From: Dethiosulfatibacter sp.
GTDB lineage: Bacteria > Bacillota_A > Clostridia > Tissierellales > Dethiosulfatibacteraceae
Assembly: GCA_019084435.1 (NCBI GenBank)
Contig: JAHRFV010000138.1
Span: 1-31,665, forward strand
Direction: 5' to 3'
Length of the DNA stretch: 31,665 bases
Below are positions 1 through 6,651 of this stretch, one piece after another. The notes below the pieces were generated by a model that was not told where the DNA came from, searched no databases, and saw nothing but the letters and a program-made list of their open reading frames with translations. Every line of letters begins with the position of its first letter. Within the stretch, counting starts at the first letter, position 1. The position numbers were made by a program, and so were the translations under genes.

Positions 1-533
1 ACAAATGCTCCAAAGGGAGTGATACGCGCCACTTTGCCCTGAACGATAGAGTTCACTGGATAGTTGACACCCGCTTGAGCCCATGGGCTCTGTTTAAGTT
101 GTTTAAGACCTAGCGCTAATTTATTCGTTCGAGGATCTAATTTTAATACTTGAACTTCGACCTCGTCCCCAATCGCGAGCACTTCTGATGGATGTTTAAT
201 CCGTGTGTACGAGATTTCTGAGATATGAATCAACCCATCCATCCCACCGATATCGACGAAAACGCCAAAATCAGCTATCCGTCTGACGACGCCTGAGACT
301 ATATCACCCTCTTTGAGAGTTTCTAGTAATTGTTGACGTTTGCCCGCTTGTTCTTCATTTAAAATTACTTTCTGGGAGAGAACCACTTTCCGTTTCGAGG
401 CATCAAATTCAATGAGTCGCAAGCGTAATGTTTGCCCTAAAAACTGATTTAGATCTTCTACATAACCCAACTGGATTTGAGAGGCTGGAACAAACCCACG
501 TAGTCCAACATCAACGACTAACCCGCCCTTGAC
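1..533 (-). CDS. rpsA: Ribosomal protein S1-type protein, internal fragment (open at both ends)
   Basis: Read on the minus strand, this stretch stays open for about 177 codons and is cut by the window start. From the high coordinate end it encodes KGGLVVDVGLRGFVPASQI, the hallmark of an S1 repeat. About 70 residues on comes a second repeat with ADFGVFVDIGGMDGLIHISE, and a third starts near the edge with ITPFGAF. S1 repeats are OB folds that bind mRNA on the 30S subunit. Base composition is visibly more GC-rich than the neighbouring genes. Upstream of KGGLVV the frame does not continue as S1: it enters a fold-back copy of the adjacent carboxyltransferase gene (528-559). I infer that this fragment was joined here artificially and may come from another organism. 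A different S1-repeat protein, such as an IspH-S1 fusion, is possible. Confidence 0.85.
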
Positions 534-559
534 ATAACTTTTGATTTCATTTGGTACCA
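528..559. repeat. Fold-back copy of 624-655 at the S1/carboxyltransferase junction
   Basis: The reverse complement of 528-559 matches 624-655 at 31 of 32 positions. Both encode VPNEIK(S/T)YVK in the same frame, on opposite strands. The arms are separated by about 64 bp and the copy includes a GGTACC palindrome. The S1 frame runs straight into this copy. Such a junction is typical of a chimeric read or a mis-joined contig, not of a gene boundary. Confidence 0.85.
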
Positions 560-910
560 CCTTTAAGTCAGATGGTTGGTACACAAGCCGTTTTCAATGT
601 TATAACAGGTGCAAGATACAAAATGGTACCAAATGAAATCAAAACTTATGTCAAGTTATTCTATGTTAAATCACCAGTGCCTATATCAGATGATATCAAA
701 AAATTGATTATACGAGATGATGAAGTCATCACTATAAGACCTGCAGACTTATTAGAGGATGAACTGGAAAAAGCAAAAGCTGAAATTCCTGAGTTATATG
801 AATCTATGGAAGATGTGTTGTCTTATGTGCTGTTTCCACAAATTGCAAAGGAATTCCTTGAAAATAGAAAATTTAATAGCTATGATATGGCTGAAGGATA
901 TATCGGTTAA
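551..910 (+). CDS. oadA: Oxaloacetate decarboxylase alpha / pyruvate carboxylase B-type carboxyltransferase, C-terminal fragment
   Basis: The 119 codons match the conserved C-terminal part of the carboxyltransferase subunit shared by Na+-pumping oxaloacetate decarboxylase and pyruvate carboxylase B. SQMVGTQAVFNV, RYKMVPNEIKTYV, RPADLLEDELEKAK and VLSYVLFPQIAKEFLENR are recognisable. The family moves CO2 between biotin and pyruvate or oxaloacetate. Most of the protein is missing: the true gene should continue upstream of about 557, where the sequence switches to the fold-back and S1 fragment. The expected LVTPLSQ reads LVPPLSQ exactly at the junction, which supports an artificial join. The TTG at 551 is therefore not a real start. 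The chain ends at EGYIG without a biotinyl (AMKM) domain, so a separate biotin carrier subunit is likely. Confidence 0.82.
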   Translation: MVPPLSQMVGTQAVFNVITGARYKMVPNEIKTYVKLFYVKSPVPISDDIKKLIIRDDEVITIRPADLLEDELEKAKAEIPELYESMEDVLSYVLFPQIAKEFLENRKFNSYDMAEGYIG

Positions 911-920
911 GGAACAATTC

Positions 921-949
921 AAAAAAGCTGCAGAAATGCAGCTTTTTTT
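921..949. terminator. Bidirectional Rho-independent terminator between oadA and nadK
   Basis: A 12-bp stem (AAAAAAGCTGCA / TGCAGCTTTTTT) encloses a GAAA loop, with T runs on the right and A runs on the left, so it can end transcripts from both convergent genes. It abuts the nadK stop codon. Confidence 0.9.
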
Positions 950-1755
950 CAAAGAAATTTTTCTTTGATGACCTTCCAATAGTTAAAAGTTCCCATGGAA
1001 ATCATATTAATGAACTTTTTAGCGACGAAAAAATTAGCATGTGTGACTTTCTCAAAATTCATCTGTTCACCATCAAGGCTGAACACAACCTTCTCAATAT
1101 ACTTGTATTCAGGTACGATAATGATGTGCAAGTCAGGAGGGACTATCACACTTGAAGCTAGACATCTATAGGCATTTGAATTCAGAGGTGCTATTGGTGT
1201 CACCTGGAGAGTGTTGAGTGCTGGGTATACCAGACTGCCTCCAGCGGAGTAATTGTATGCAGAGCTTCCCATCGGTGTTGATATGATGACCCCATCGCCA
1301 CTTATGGTTTGCAGATGGTTATAATCTATAAAGACATCAAGATGAATCGTCTTTGTTTGATCACCCTTGATTGCAATATCATTCAGAGCATAGACAGTAT
1401 AGATAACCTCCTCTGAACAAATCTCACACTGTAACAGTTGTAGTTTATTGACAATATAATTTCCATTGCAGTAGTCATTTGCAAAATTCTCTATATCTTT
1501 GGGTGATAGCTCAGGATAAAAACCAAGGTTTCCGGTGTTGATGCCTATAATTGGAATTTCAGGAAAATCATTGTGTCTCAGGCTTCTTAGAAAAGAACCA
1601 TCGCCGCCGACCGAAATATTGAGCTCTGCATCGGGATTATAATTTTCAGGGATGATATAATCATACTGAACCAATTGCTTCTTAATCTGAGAGGCAATTT
1701 CTATAGAATAGTTGTTATCATTGTTAATTATGTTGATAATTCTGCTAGTTTTCAT
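949..1755 (-). CDS. nadK: NAD kinase
   Basis: This 268-residue protein is of usual length for the small bacterial NAD kinases that phosphorylate NAD to NADP in the cytosol. The diagnostic GGDG motif is at residues 50-53 (GGDGSFLRSLR), followed by GINTGNLGF at 71-79, NDIAI at 125-129 and the glycine-rich GDGVIISTPMGSSAY at 153-167, then the TPIAPLNS segment. The usual GGDGT is GGDGS here. The ATG at 1755 is preceded on the minus strand by TTTGGAGAAAAT, a good ribosome site. The gene is convergent with the oadA fragment and divergent from sodA. No partner gene sits on its strand, so it is probably monocistronic. Its upstream region contains sequence shared with the region flanking the nested hairpin element at 2843-3101. 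Confidence 0.93.
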   Translation of the reverse strand: MKTSRIINIINNDNNYSIEIASQIKKQLVQYDYIIPENYNPDAELNISVGGDGSFLRSLRHNDFPEIPIIGINTGNLGFYPELSPKDIENFANDYCNGNYIVNKLQLLQCEICSEEVIYTVYALNDIAIKGDQTKTIHLDVFIDYNHLQTISGDGVIISTPMGSSAYNYSAGGSLVYPALNTLQVTPIAPLNSNAYRCLASSVIVPPDLHIIIVPEYKYIEKVVFSLDGEQMNFEKVTHANFFVAKKFINMISMGTFNYWKVIKEKFL

Positions 1756-1771
1756 ATTTTCTCCAAATAGA

Positions 1772-1838
1772 TTCTTTCTTATAGATGTTATTATACATTT
1801 ATATGATATATGAAATCCATGTAAATATCAATTAGAGG
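1772..1838. repeat. Paralogue of the sequence flanking the nested hairpin element, without the element
   Basis: The left part (1772-1820) resembles 2791-2838, starting at TTCTTT and running through an AT-rich tract. The right part carries a 16-bp stretch (1823-1838) identical to 3101-3116. In the second location about 260 bp of structured repeat lies between these flanks, while here they are nearly adjacent. This looks like an empty site or a reduced copy. Confidence 0.55.
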
Positions 1839-1919
1839 ATATTGACCTAAGTTCTATTTTTATCCCAGTATACTTTGTGAATTCAATATCTTTCACGTGA
1901 AAGCATCTTGAATAAGTAT

Positions 1920-1936
1920 TTGATAACGCTTATCAA
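1920..1936. promoter_or_regulatory. Fur-type operator, upstream site
   Basis: TTGATAA-CGC-TTATCAA is a perfect 7-3-7 palindrome. Its core TGATAACGCTTATCA resembles the Fur 7-1-7 consensus TGATAATNATTATCA. It lies just upstream of the -35 of the sodA promoter. Confidence 0.65.
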
Positions 1937-1943
1937 TTAGTGC

Positions 1944-1972
1944 TTGCGTCATATAACCCTTCATGGTATACT
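1944..1972 (+). promoter_or_regulatory. sodA promoter
   Basis: TTGCGT at 1944-1949 and TATACT at 1967-1972 are separated by 17 bp. The predicted transcription start falls near 1979, inside or next to the downstream Fur-type palindrome. Confidence 0.7.
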
Positions 1973-1984
1973 AACCTTAGACAA

Positions 1985-1999
1985 TGATAACGATTATCA
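1985..1999. promoter_or_regulatory. Fur-type operator, downstream site
   Basis: TGATAACGATTATCA differs from the Fur 15-mer TGATAATNATTATCA at one position. It covers the region just after the predicted start, so a bound repressor would block initiation. Together with the 1920-1936 site it brackets the promoter. Confidence 0.75.
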
Positions 2000-2031
2000 A
2001 TTATCAATTGATTATATAGGAGGAATTCAAT

Positions 2032-2622
2032 ATGAAATTTAATTTACCACAGTTGCCATATGCTTACGATGCTTTAGAACCTCATTTTGACGCTTTAACA
2101 ATGGAAATCCATCATAGCAAGCATCATGCGGCCTACACCAATAATTTAAATGTCGCTTTAGAAGGCAAAGGCATTGAAAAAACAATAGAAGAGCTTCTAT
2201 CGGACTTAAGTGCCTTACCGTCAGATATTCAAGGAGCTGTTAGAAACAACGGTGGTGGTTTCTATAATCATGATATTTTCTGGAAAGGCTTGTCACCTGA
2301 AGGAGGCGGTGAACCCCAAGGACTGTTGGCAGAGGCCATAGTTTCTCATTTTGGCAGTTTTGAAGATTTTAAGGAAGTCTTTAACAAAGCAGCAGCAACA
2401 AGATTTGGCTCAGGATGGGCTTGGCTCGTCAAGCATAGCGATGGTAGCCTGGAGGTATTGTCAACACCAAATCAAGACAGCCCTATCAGTGAGGGTAAAG
2501 CGGTTATCCTAGGCCTTGATGCCTACTACTTGAAATTCCAAAATCGCCGACCTGATTATATACAGACCTTTTGGAATATCGTGAACTGGGAAGAAGCAAA
2601 TCGCAGATTCGAAACTATTTAA
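2032..2622 (+). CDS. sodA: Superoxide dismutase, Mn/Fe family, lacking the VWEH ligand block
   Basis: This 196-residue protein belongs to the Fe/Mn superoxide dismutases, which convert superoxide to peroxide and oxygen. The N-terminal helix has [15 protein letters not shown], with the first His ligand. [13 protein letters not shown] carries the second, and STPNQDSP fits the Mn-type outer-sphere glutamine. The family then reads [20 protein letters not shown], where Asp and His of DxxxH are the last two ligands. Here it reads [16 protein letters not shown]: four residues (V, W, E, H) are absent after Asp163, an exact 12-bp in-frame loss at 2520/2521, and the fourth ligand is gone. The rest is intact, so either the enzyme is inactive or altered, or the sequence is wrong. 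AGGAGG precedes the ATG, and Fur-type sites flank the promoter, suggesting iron control. Confidence 0.93.
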   Translation: MKFNLPQLPYAYDALEPHFDALTMEIHHSKHHAAYTNNLNVALEGKGIEKTIEELLSDLSALPSDIQGAVRNNGGGFYNHDIFWKGLSPEGGGEPQGLLAEAIVSHFGSFEDFKEVFNKAAATRFGSGWAWLVKHSDGSLEVLSTPNQDSPISEGKAVILGLDAYYLKFQNRRPDYIQTFWNIVNWEEANRRFETI

Positions 2623-2665
2623 TTGTGCTCTTCAATCCACTGAATTTTACAGTAGTAAAAAAATC

Positions 2666-2704
2666 ACCCGCCTGCCCGATGATTTAAGTGCTGGCGGGTT
2701 TTTG
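2666..2704 (+). terminator. sodA terminator
   Basis: ACCCGCC at 2666-2672 pairs with GGCGGGT at 2693-2699 across a 20-nt loop, followed by a T run. It lies 43 bp after the sodA stop. Confidence 0.8.
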
Positions 2705-2769
2705 CTTTTCCGAATTCTTGAGTCTAGAATTACCTTAATATTGTTTTCTATAGATTTTGAACAGTGATT

Positions 2770-2801
2770 TTGACATTTTACACAAATAAATTCTTTATAA
2801 T
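2770..2801 (+). promoter_or_regulatory. Possible promoter upstream of the nested hairpin element
   Basis: TTGACA (2770-2775) and TATAAT (2796-2801) are both consensus, but the spacer is 20 bp, longer than usual. If used, the transcript would start near 2808 and carry the whole hairpin element as a leader of about 310 nt before the pseudouridine synthase gene. Confidence 0.35.
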
Positions 2802-2842
2802 GGTTGCTATTATCTATTTATATAATATATGATATTCATATC

Positions 2843-3101
2843 AACAGAGTTTCTTGGGTTCAGGTTGCGTTTGAAACGCCATCTGAACCTTAGAAACCGT
2901 TATCCAGGGACTCTACAGTACTTATCTCCCACATATTAACAGGGTTCTTGGTTTCAGGTGGTGTATAAAACACCATCTGAACCTTAGAAACCGTTATCCA
3001 GGGACTCTACAGTGCTTATCTCCCACTTATAGCAGTGGGAGTATTAGAACTGTTAGTCATCGGATAGAAGTGGGAGTCTTAGCACTGTTAGTCATCGGAT
3101 A
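2843..3101 (+). repeat. Nested, duplicated hairpin element (possible structured RNA)
   Basis: Two 5' units (2843-2932 and 2938-3026) share 53 of 54 bases over 2879-2932 and 2973-3026. Two 33-nt 3' units (3034-3066 and 3069-3101) differ at 2 positions. Each 5' unit starts with a hairpin (2857-2889; 2950-2983) whose loop-proximal pairs differ between copies but still pair (GCGTTT/AAACGC against GGTGT/ACACC). Each 5' unit then ends with ATCC..GACT..ACAGT..CTCCCAC, which pairs with GTGGGAG..ACTGT..AGTC..GGAT of a 3' unit. The order 5'-5'-3'-3' means one complete copy (2938-3066) sits in the terminal loop of another. No reading frame explains it. I do not recognise the family. Confidence 0.8.
2938..3066 (+). 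repeat. Inner complete copy of the hairpin element
   Basis: This is about 129 nt from AACAGGGTTCTTGG to CATCGGATA. CTCCCAC (3020-3026) and GTGGGAG (3035-3041) close an 8-nt loop. The outer copy has the same arms separated by this whole unit, so the inner copy appears to have gone into the loop of the outer one. Confidence 0.65.
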
Positions 3102-3121
3102 AATATCAATTAGAGGTTAAA

Positions 3122-3994
3122 ATGAAGAATGATACGATGGAATTAACATGTCACTGGGACAGCGTCAAAGCACGAAAATTGTTGGAAGATCATTATGGTT
3201 TTTCATCAAAACTAATCAACAAACTGGAGTTGGAAGGTTTAATAAGACTTGAGGGCAGAAAGATCAAACTAAATAAAAGCTTGTATAAGGATGATGTTAT
3301 CACTATTGATTTTCTTGATGAGGAAGATGAATACGAAAAGGTTAAAATGAGACTTGACATTATTCATGAAGATGATGATTTGTTGATTTTAAACAAACAA
3401 CCATTTGTTGTGGTACATCCAACCAGAAGACATCAGGATGATACAATAGCCAACGGTGTGTCATATTATTTTATCGAGAATCAAATCAAAAGAAAGGTTA
3501 GATTTGTAAACCGTTTGGATATGAATACAACAGGTGTTTTAATCATTGCGAAAAATCCTTATGCTCATAATATGATTTCTCAAGCAATGAGAAAAAACAA
3601 GGTAATAAAAACATATCTAGCGGTTTTAGATGGAATATTGGAAGTTAAGGAAGGTACCATCAATCAGAATATAGGCAGGATTGGCGATAATATTAAGAGG
3701 GAAGTGCACGAATCAGGAAAGGAATGCATTACACATTACAAAGTCTTAGAGGAAAATAACGGTCTGTCATTAGTGGAGATTTTATTGGAAACCGGCAGGA
3801 CCCATCAGATCAGGGTGCATTTCGACTTTCTAGGTACACCTGTATTAGGTGACAATCTCTATGGTGAAACCAGCAGTCTGATTAACCGACAAGCCCTTCA
3901 TTGCAAGTCAATTGAAATGGTTCATCCAAGGAATAAAGAACTTATTAGGTTTGAGGCTGACATGCATGAAGATATGAGATCACTGTTGAAGTGA
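3122..3994 (+). CDS. RluA-family pseudouridine synthase
   Basis: The 290-residue protein has an S4-like N-terminal part (about residues 10-70) and a pseudouridine synthase core. The catalytic motif is NRLDMNTTGV with Asp133, where the family usually has RLDxxTSG. Later family marks are KTYLAVLDG, ETGRTHQIRVHFDFLGTPVLGDNLYG and the closing HPRNKE. Members isomerise uridines in 23S rRNA or tRNA; which site cannot be told from sequence. The ATG follows TTAGAGGTTAAA, whose AGAGG part lies in the 16-bp stretch also found near nadK. The gene heads a five-gene run with gaps of only 12-31 bp. Any transcript starting upstream of 2843 would carry the nested hairpin element as a leader. Confidence 0.93.
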   Translation: MKNDTMELTCHWDSVKARKLLEDHYGFSSKLINKLELEGLIRLEGRKIKLNKSLYKDDVITIDFLDEEDEYEKVKMRLDIIHEDDDLLILNKQPFVVVHPTRRHQDDTIANGVSYYFIENQIKRKVRFVNRLDMNTTGVLIIAKNPYAHNMISQAMRKNKVIKTYLAVLDGILEVKEGTINQNIGRIGDNIKREVHESGKECITHYKVLEENNGLSLVEILLETGRTHQIRVHFDFLGTPVLGDNLYGETSSLINRQALHCKSIEMVHPRNKELIRFEADMHEDMRSLLK

Positions 3995-4006
3995 GAAGGA
4001 GGACCG

Positions 4007-5008
4007 ATGAAAAAACTGTTGCTTATTTCAACTGGGGGAACCATTGCAAGCACCGTTACAGAGGAAGGGCTTGCACCTAGTATCCCACCAAAAGAGATGC
4101 TAACATACCTTAATGATATAGGTGGAATATGTCTGATTGACACCCACGAATTAATCAATATAGACAGCACCAATATTCAACCGGAGCACTGGCTTGAGAT
4201 TTCTTCATTTATAGAAAAAAAATATGATGATTATGATGCTTTCATTATAACCCATGGTACGGATACTATGGCTTATACCTCCGCTGCTTTGTCTTATCTG
4301 ATGCAAAATGTTAGAAAGCCCATTATCATAACAGGCTCCCAGAAACCCATAAACGTTGACACGACGGATGCAAGAAAGAATCTGAAGGATGCTATCACTT
4401 ATGCTATGTGTGACGATGTATCAGGTGTTTATATCGTATTTGACGGCAAGGCTATATTGGGGACAAGAGCAAGAAAAACAAAAACAAAAAGCTTCGACGC
4501 CTTTGAGAGTATAAACTATCCCGTTGCGGCATTCATTGACGGTCAACGGGTAGCACGTTACGTGAACCAGGAAAAAACTGACAAAAAACCTGTGTTTTAT
4601 AATGAAATCTATCCTAATGTATTTTTACTAAAATTAGCCCCTGGAATGCAACCCGATGTGTTGGACTATATCGGAGAGAAGTACGAAGGGATAGTCATCG
4701 AAAGCTATGGAGCAGGTGGTTTGCCTTTTGAGGACAGAAGAAATTTTCTTCAGAAAATGGAATCTTTGACTTCTGGAGGTAAAATAATCGTGATTGCATC
4801 CCAAGTCATGAGCGAGGGAAGTGATATGGCCTTGTATGAAGTTGGAATGAAAACACTAAAAAAATATAATGTTATTGAATCTCTGGACATGACACTGGAG
4901 AGTGTTTTGACGAAATTAATGTGGATTATGGGGCAGACAAAAGACTATGCTAAAGTCAAAGAACTGTTTTATACAAGGATCAGTAATGATATAATGTTCT
5001 ACAGTTAG
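4007..5008 (+). CDS. ansA: L-asparaginase, type I (cytosolic)
   Basis: The 333-residue protein hydrolyses asparagine to aspartate and ammonia. The first catalytic motif is at the N-terminus (STGGTIAST, residues 8-16) and the second is THGTDTMAYT at 82-91, followed by KPIIITGSQKPI. Near the C-terminus, IESYGAGGLPF and the ASQVMSEGSDMALYEVG region match the cytosolic AnsA type. There is no signal peptide, which fits type I. GAAGGAGGACCG gives a strong ribosome site 12 bp after the previous stop, so it is co-transcribed with the pseudouridine synthase gene. Length is normal. Confidence 0.94.
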   Translation: MKKLLLISTGGTIASTVTEEGLAPSIPPKEMLTYLNDIGGICLIDTHELINIDSTNIQPEHWLEISSFIEKKYDDYDAFIITHGTDTMAYTSAALSYLMQNVRKPIIITGSQKPINVDTTDARKNLKDAITYAMCDDVSGVYIVFDGKAILGTRARKTKTKSFDAFESINYPVAAFIDGQRVARYVNQEKTDKKPVFYNEIYPNVFLLKLAPGMQPDVLDYIGEKYEGIVIESYGAGGLPFEDRRNFLQKMESLTSGGKIIVIASQVMSEGSDMALYEVGMKTLKKYNVIESLDMTLESVLTKLMWIMGQTKDYAKVKELFYTRISNDIMFYS

Positions 5009-5039
5009 ATTAATATCTTAGGTGAAAGAGGTTGATTAA

Positions 5040-5900
5040 TTGAAAAGAACTGATTTACATATGCACACGTGGTCTTCTGACGGTACTTGGAGTCCAATTA
5101 TTCTCCTTGAAAAATTGAAGGCCAAGAAAATTGATATATTTTCTATAACCGATCATGATGTCATAGAATCCTCTGAAGCAATGAAATCCTTGGTAATTGA
5201 TGAAAATTTGATTTTTATACCTGGAGTGGAGGTTTCCTCTACTTTCAACGGAAGAGAATATCACTTGACAGCTTACCATTACGATAACCAAAATAAAGAA
5301 TTCAATGATTTGATTCGTAAAAATGAAGAGCTGAGATTGCAATACAATTACGAGTTCATAGATCTAAAATCAAAGCTGTATGAAAATGTGAGTCTGGATG
5401 ACTATTTTAATAATTATCAGGAGGACCCTACCAAGGGTGGATGGAAGGCATTGAATTATTTTCTGGATAAGGGAATATACAATACCATGTACGATTATTT
5501 TGAGGCATTAGTTCAAACTCAGCTAAGATTGACTTTTAGGAATCCTGAAGAAGTAATTGATATACTAAAAAGATCTGGGGCTTTTGTATTTCTTGCCCAT
5601 CCTTCTTATTATTATCAAAATTCAGTGATGCCTGATTTTGAACTGAAACAGTGGAAGAGTATGGGTGTGGACGGCATAGAATGCTACACTCCCTATGCCA
5701 GTAAAAACGATCAAATAGGTTATTATAAAAATTTCTGCATAGCTAATGACTTGTTGGTTTCGGGTGGATCTGACTCCCATGGGGATTTTCTTCATAGATT
5801 ACTTGGCTATCCTGAAATAAATATTGAAGATCTTCGTATCGACCCTTTGTTGGACGTTTTGGGCAAAGGGACTAAAACATTCTGCAGTGACTGCAGATAG
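5040..5900 (+). CDS. PHP-domain phosphoesterase, YciV/RNase AM-like
   Basis: The 286-residue protein starts with TDLHMHTWSSDGTWSP (metal ligands His7 and His9) and continues with FSITDHDVIES and IPGVEVSS (ligand Glu). FVFLAHPS and the closing SGGSDSHGDF supply the remaining PHP motifs. In this family the PHP domain uses a trinuclear metal site. YciV-type members are 3',5'-nucleoside bisphosphate phosphatases that also trim 5' ends of rRNA. Assignment to that subgroup rests on overall organisation and is less certain than the PHP call. The start is TTG at 5040, preceded by GAAAGAGGTTGATTAA; no ATG lies before the essential HMH motif. It lies 31 bp after ansA, in the same operon. Confidence 0.85.
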   Translation: MKRTDLHMHTWSSDGTWSPIILLEKLKAKKIDIFSITDHDVIESSEAMKSLVIDENLIFIPGVEVSSTFNGREYHLTAYHYDNQNKEFNDLIRKNEELRLQYNYEFIDLKSKLYENVSLDDYFNNYQEDPTKGGWKALNYFLDKGIYNTMYDYFEALVQTQLRLTFRNPEEVIDILKRSGAFVFLAHPSYYYQNSVMPDFELKQWKSMGVDGIECYTPYASKNDQIGYYKNFCIANDLLVSGGSDSHGDFLHRLLGYPEINIEDLRIDPLLDVLGKGTKTFCSDCR

Positions 5901-5912
5901 AAGGAGGAAGTC

Positions 5913-6623
5913 GTGAATATTAAAATAGATACTCATGTTCACACTTTTGCTAGTGGACATGCATATAGCACTTTTGCAGAATACCTTGAAATAGCAAAGA
6001 AAAAAGGAATGGAAATGTTTGCCTTGACTGATCATGGCCCTGAGATGCCAGGTGCTTGTCATATCTATCATCTCGCCAATCAAAAAGAAATCCCTTCACT
6101 TATTGATGGAATCGAGGTTTTAAGAGGTGTTGAAGCTAATATAATGAGTATTGAAGGAGATATAGACATACCAGACAGGATACTGAAAAAATTGGACCTG
6201 GTCATAGGCAGTCTACATCCTCCTTGTATCAGACCTATGTCAAAAAATGATAATACATTAACATTGATCAATACAATTAAAAGTGGCAACGTTGACATCA
6301 TAGGTCATTCAGGTAATATAGCTTATGAGATCCATCAGTATGAATTCGTAAAGGCTGCTAAAGAGTATGGTGTTGCCATCGAGATTAATAGCGGTTCATT
6401 TATAGGAAACAGAAAGGGCAGTTGGGACAACTGTGTATCTATTGCTAGAATTGCCAAGGAACTGGGAGCCTATGTAACTACTGGTAGTGATTCGCATATA
6501 CATTACAGACTGGGAGATTTCGAGAAAATCTATAAGATATTTGATACCGTCGGATTTCCGATAGAACTAGTCATTACAGAATCAAAGGATAAATTGAAAA
6601 GCTTCTTAAAACAAAGAAGATGA
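5913..6623 (+). CDS. PHP-domain phosphatase, YcdX family
   Basis: The 236-residue protein resembles the YcdX branch of PHP phosphatases, with DTHVHTFASGHAYST at residues 6-20 carrying His8, His10 and His16. ALTDHGPEMPGACH, RGVEANIM, VIGSLHPP, IIGHSGN and TGSDSHIHYRLGDF follow in the usual YcdX order. These ligands hold three metals, and the natural substrate of the branch is poorly known. The start is GTG at 5913 behind AAGGAGGAAGTC, 12 bp after the preceding PHP gene. Two different PHP phosphatases side by side suggest paired roles in nucleotide or phosphate ester turnover, but that is inference. A third PHP protein lies at 30521. Confidence 0.9.
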   Translation: MNIKIDTHVHTFASGHAYSTFAEYLEIAKKKGMEMFALTDHGPEMPGACHIYHLANQKEIPSLIDGIEVLRGVEANIMSIEGDIDIPDRILKKLDLVIGSLHPPCIRPMSKNDNTLTLINTIKSGNVDIIGHSGNIAYEIHQYEFVKAAKEYGVAIEINSGSFIGNRKGSWDNCVSIARIAKELGAYVTTGSDSHIHYRLGDFEKIYKIFDTVGFPIELVITESKDKLKSFLKQRR

Positions 6624-6651
6624 ATAAAAATATAGAATATGGGAGGAACCA

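Noticed and set aside
949..1755. Truncated NAD kinase
   Set aside because: GGDG, the NTGNLGF segment and the glycine-rich loop are all present, and 268 residues is normal.
2843..3101. CRISPR array
   Set aside because: Only two copies of each half, with no regular spacers and no cas genes. The 5'-5'-3'-3' order is a nested hairpin.
2843..3101. Known riboswitch such as SAM or guanidine
   Set aside because: I could not match the conserved cores of the riboswitch classes that I know, and the nested duplication argues for a repeat element. A covariance search would decide.
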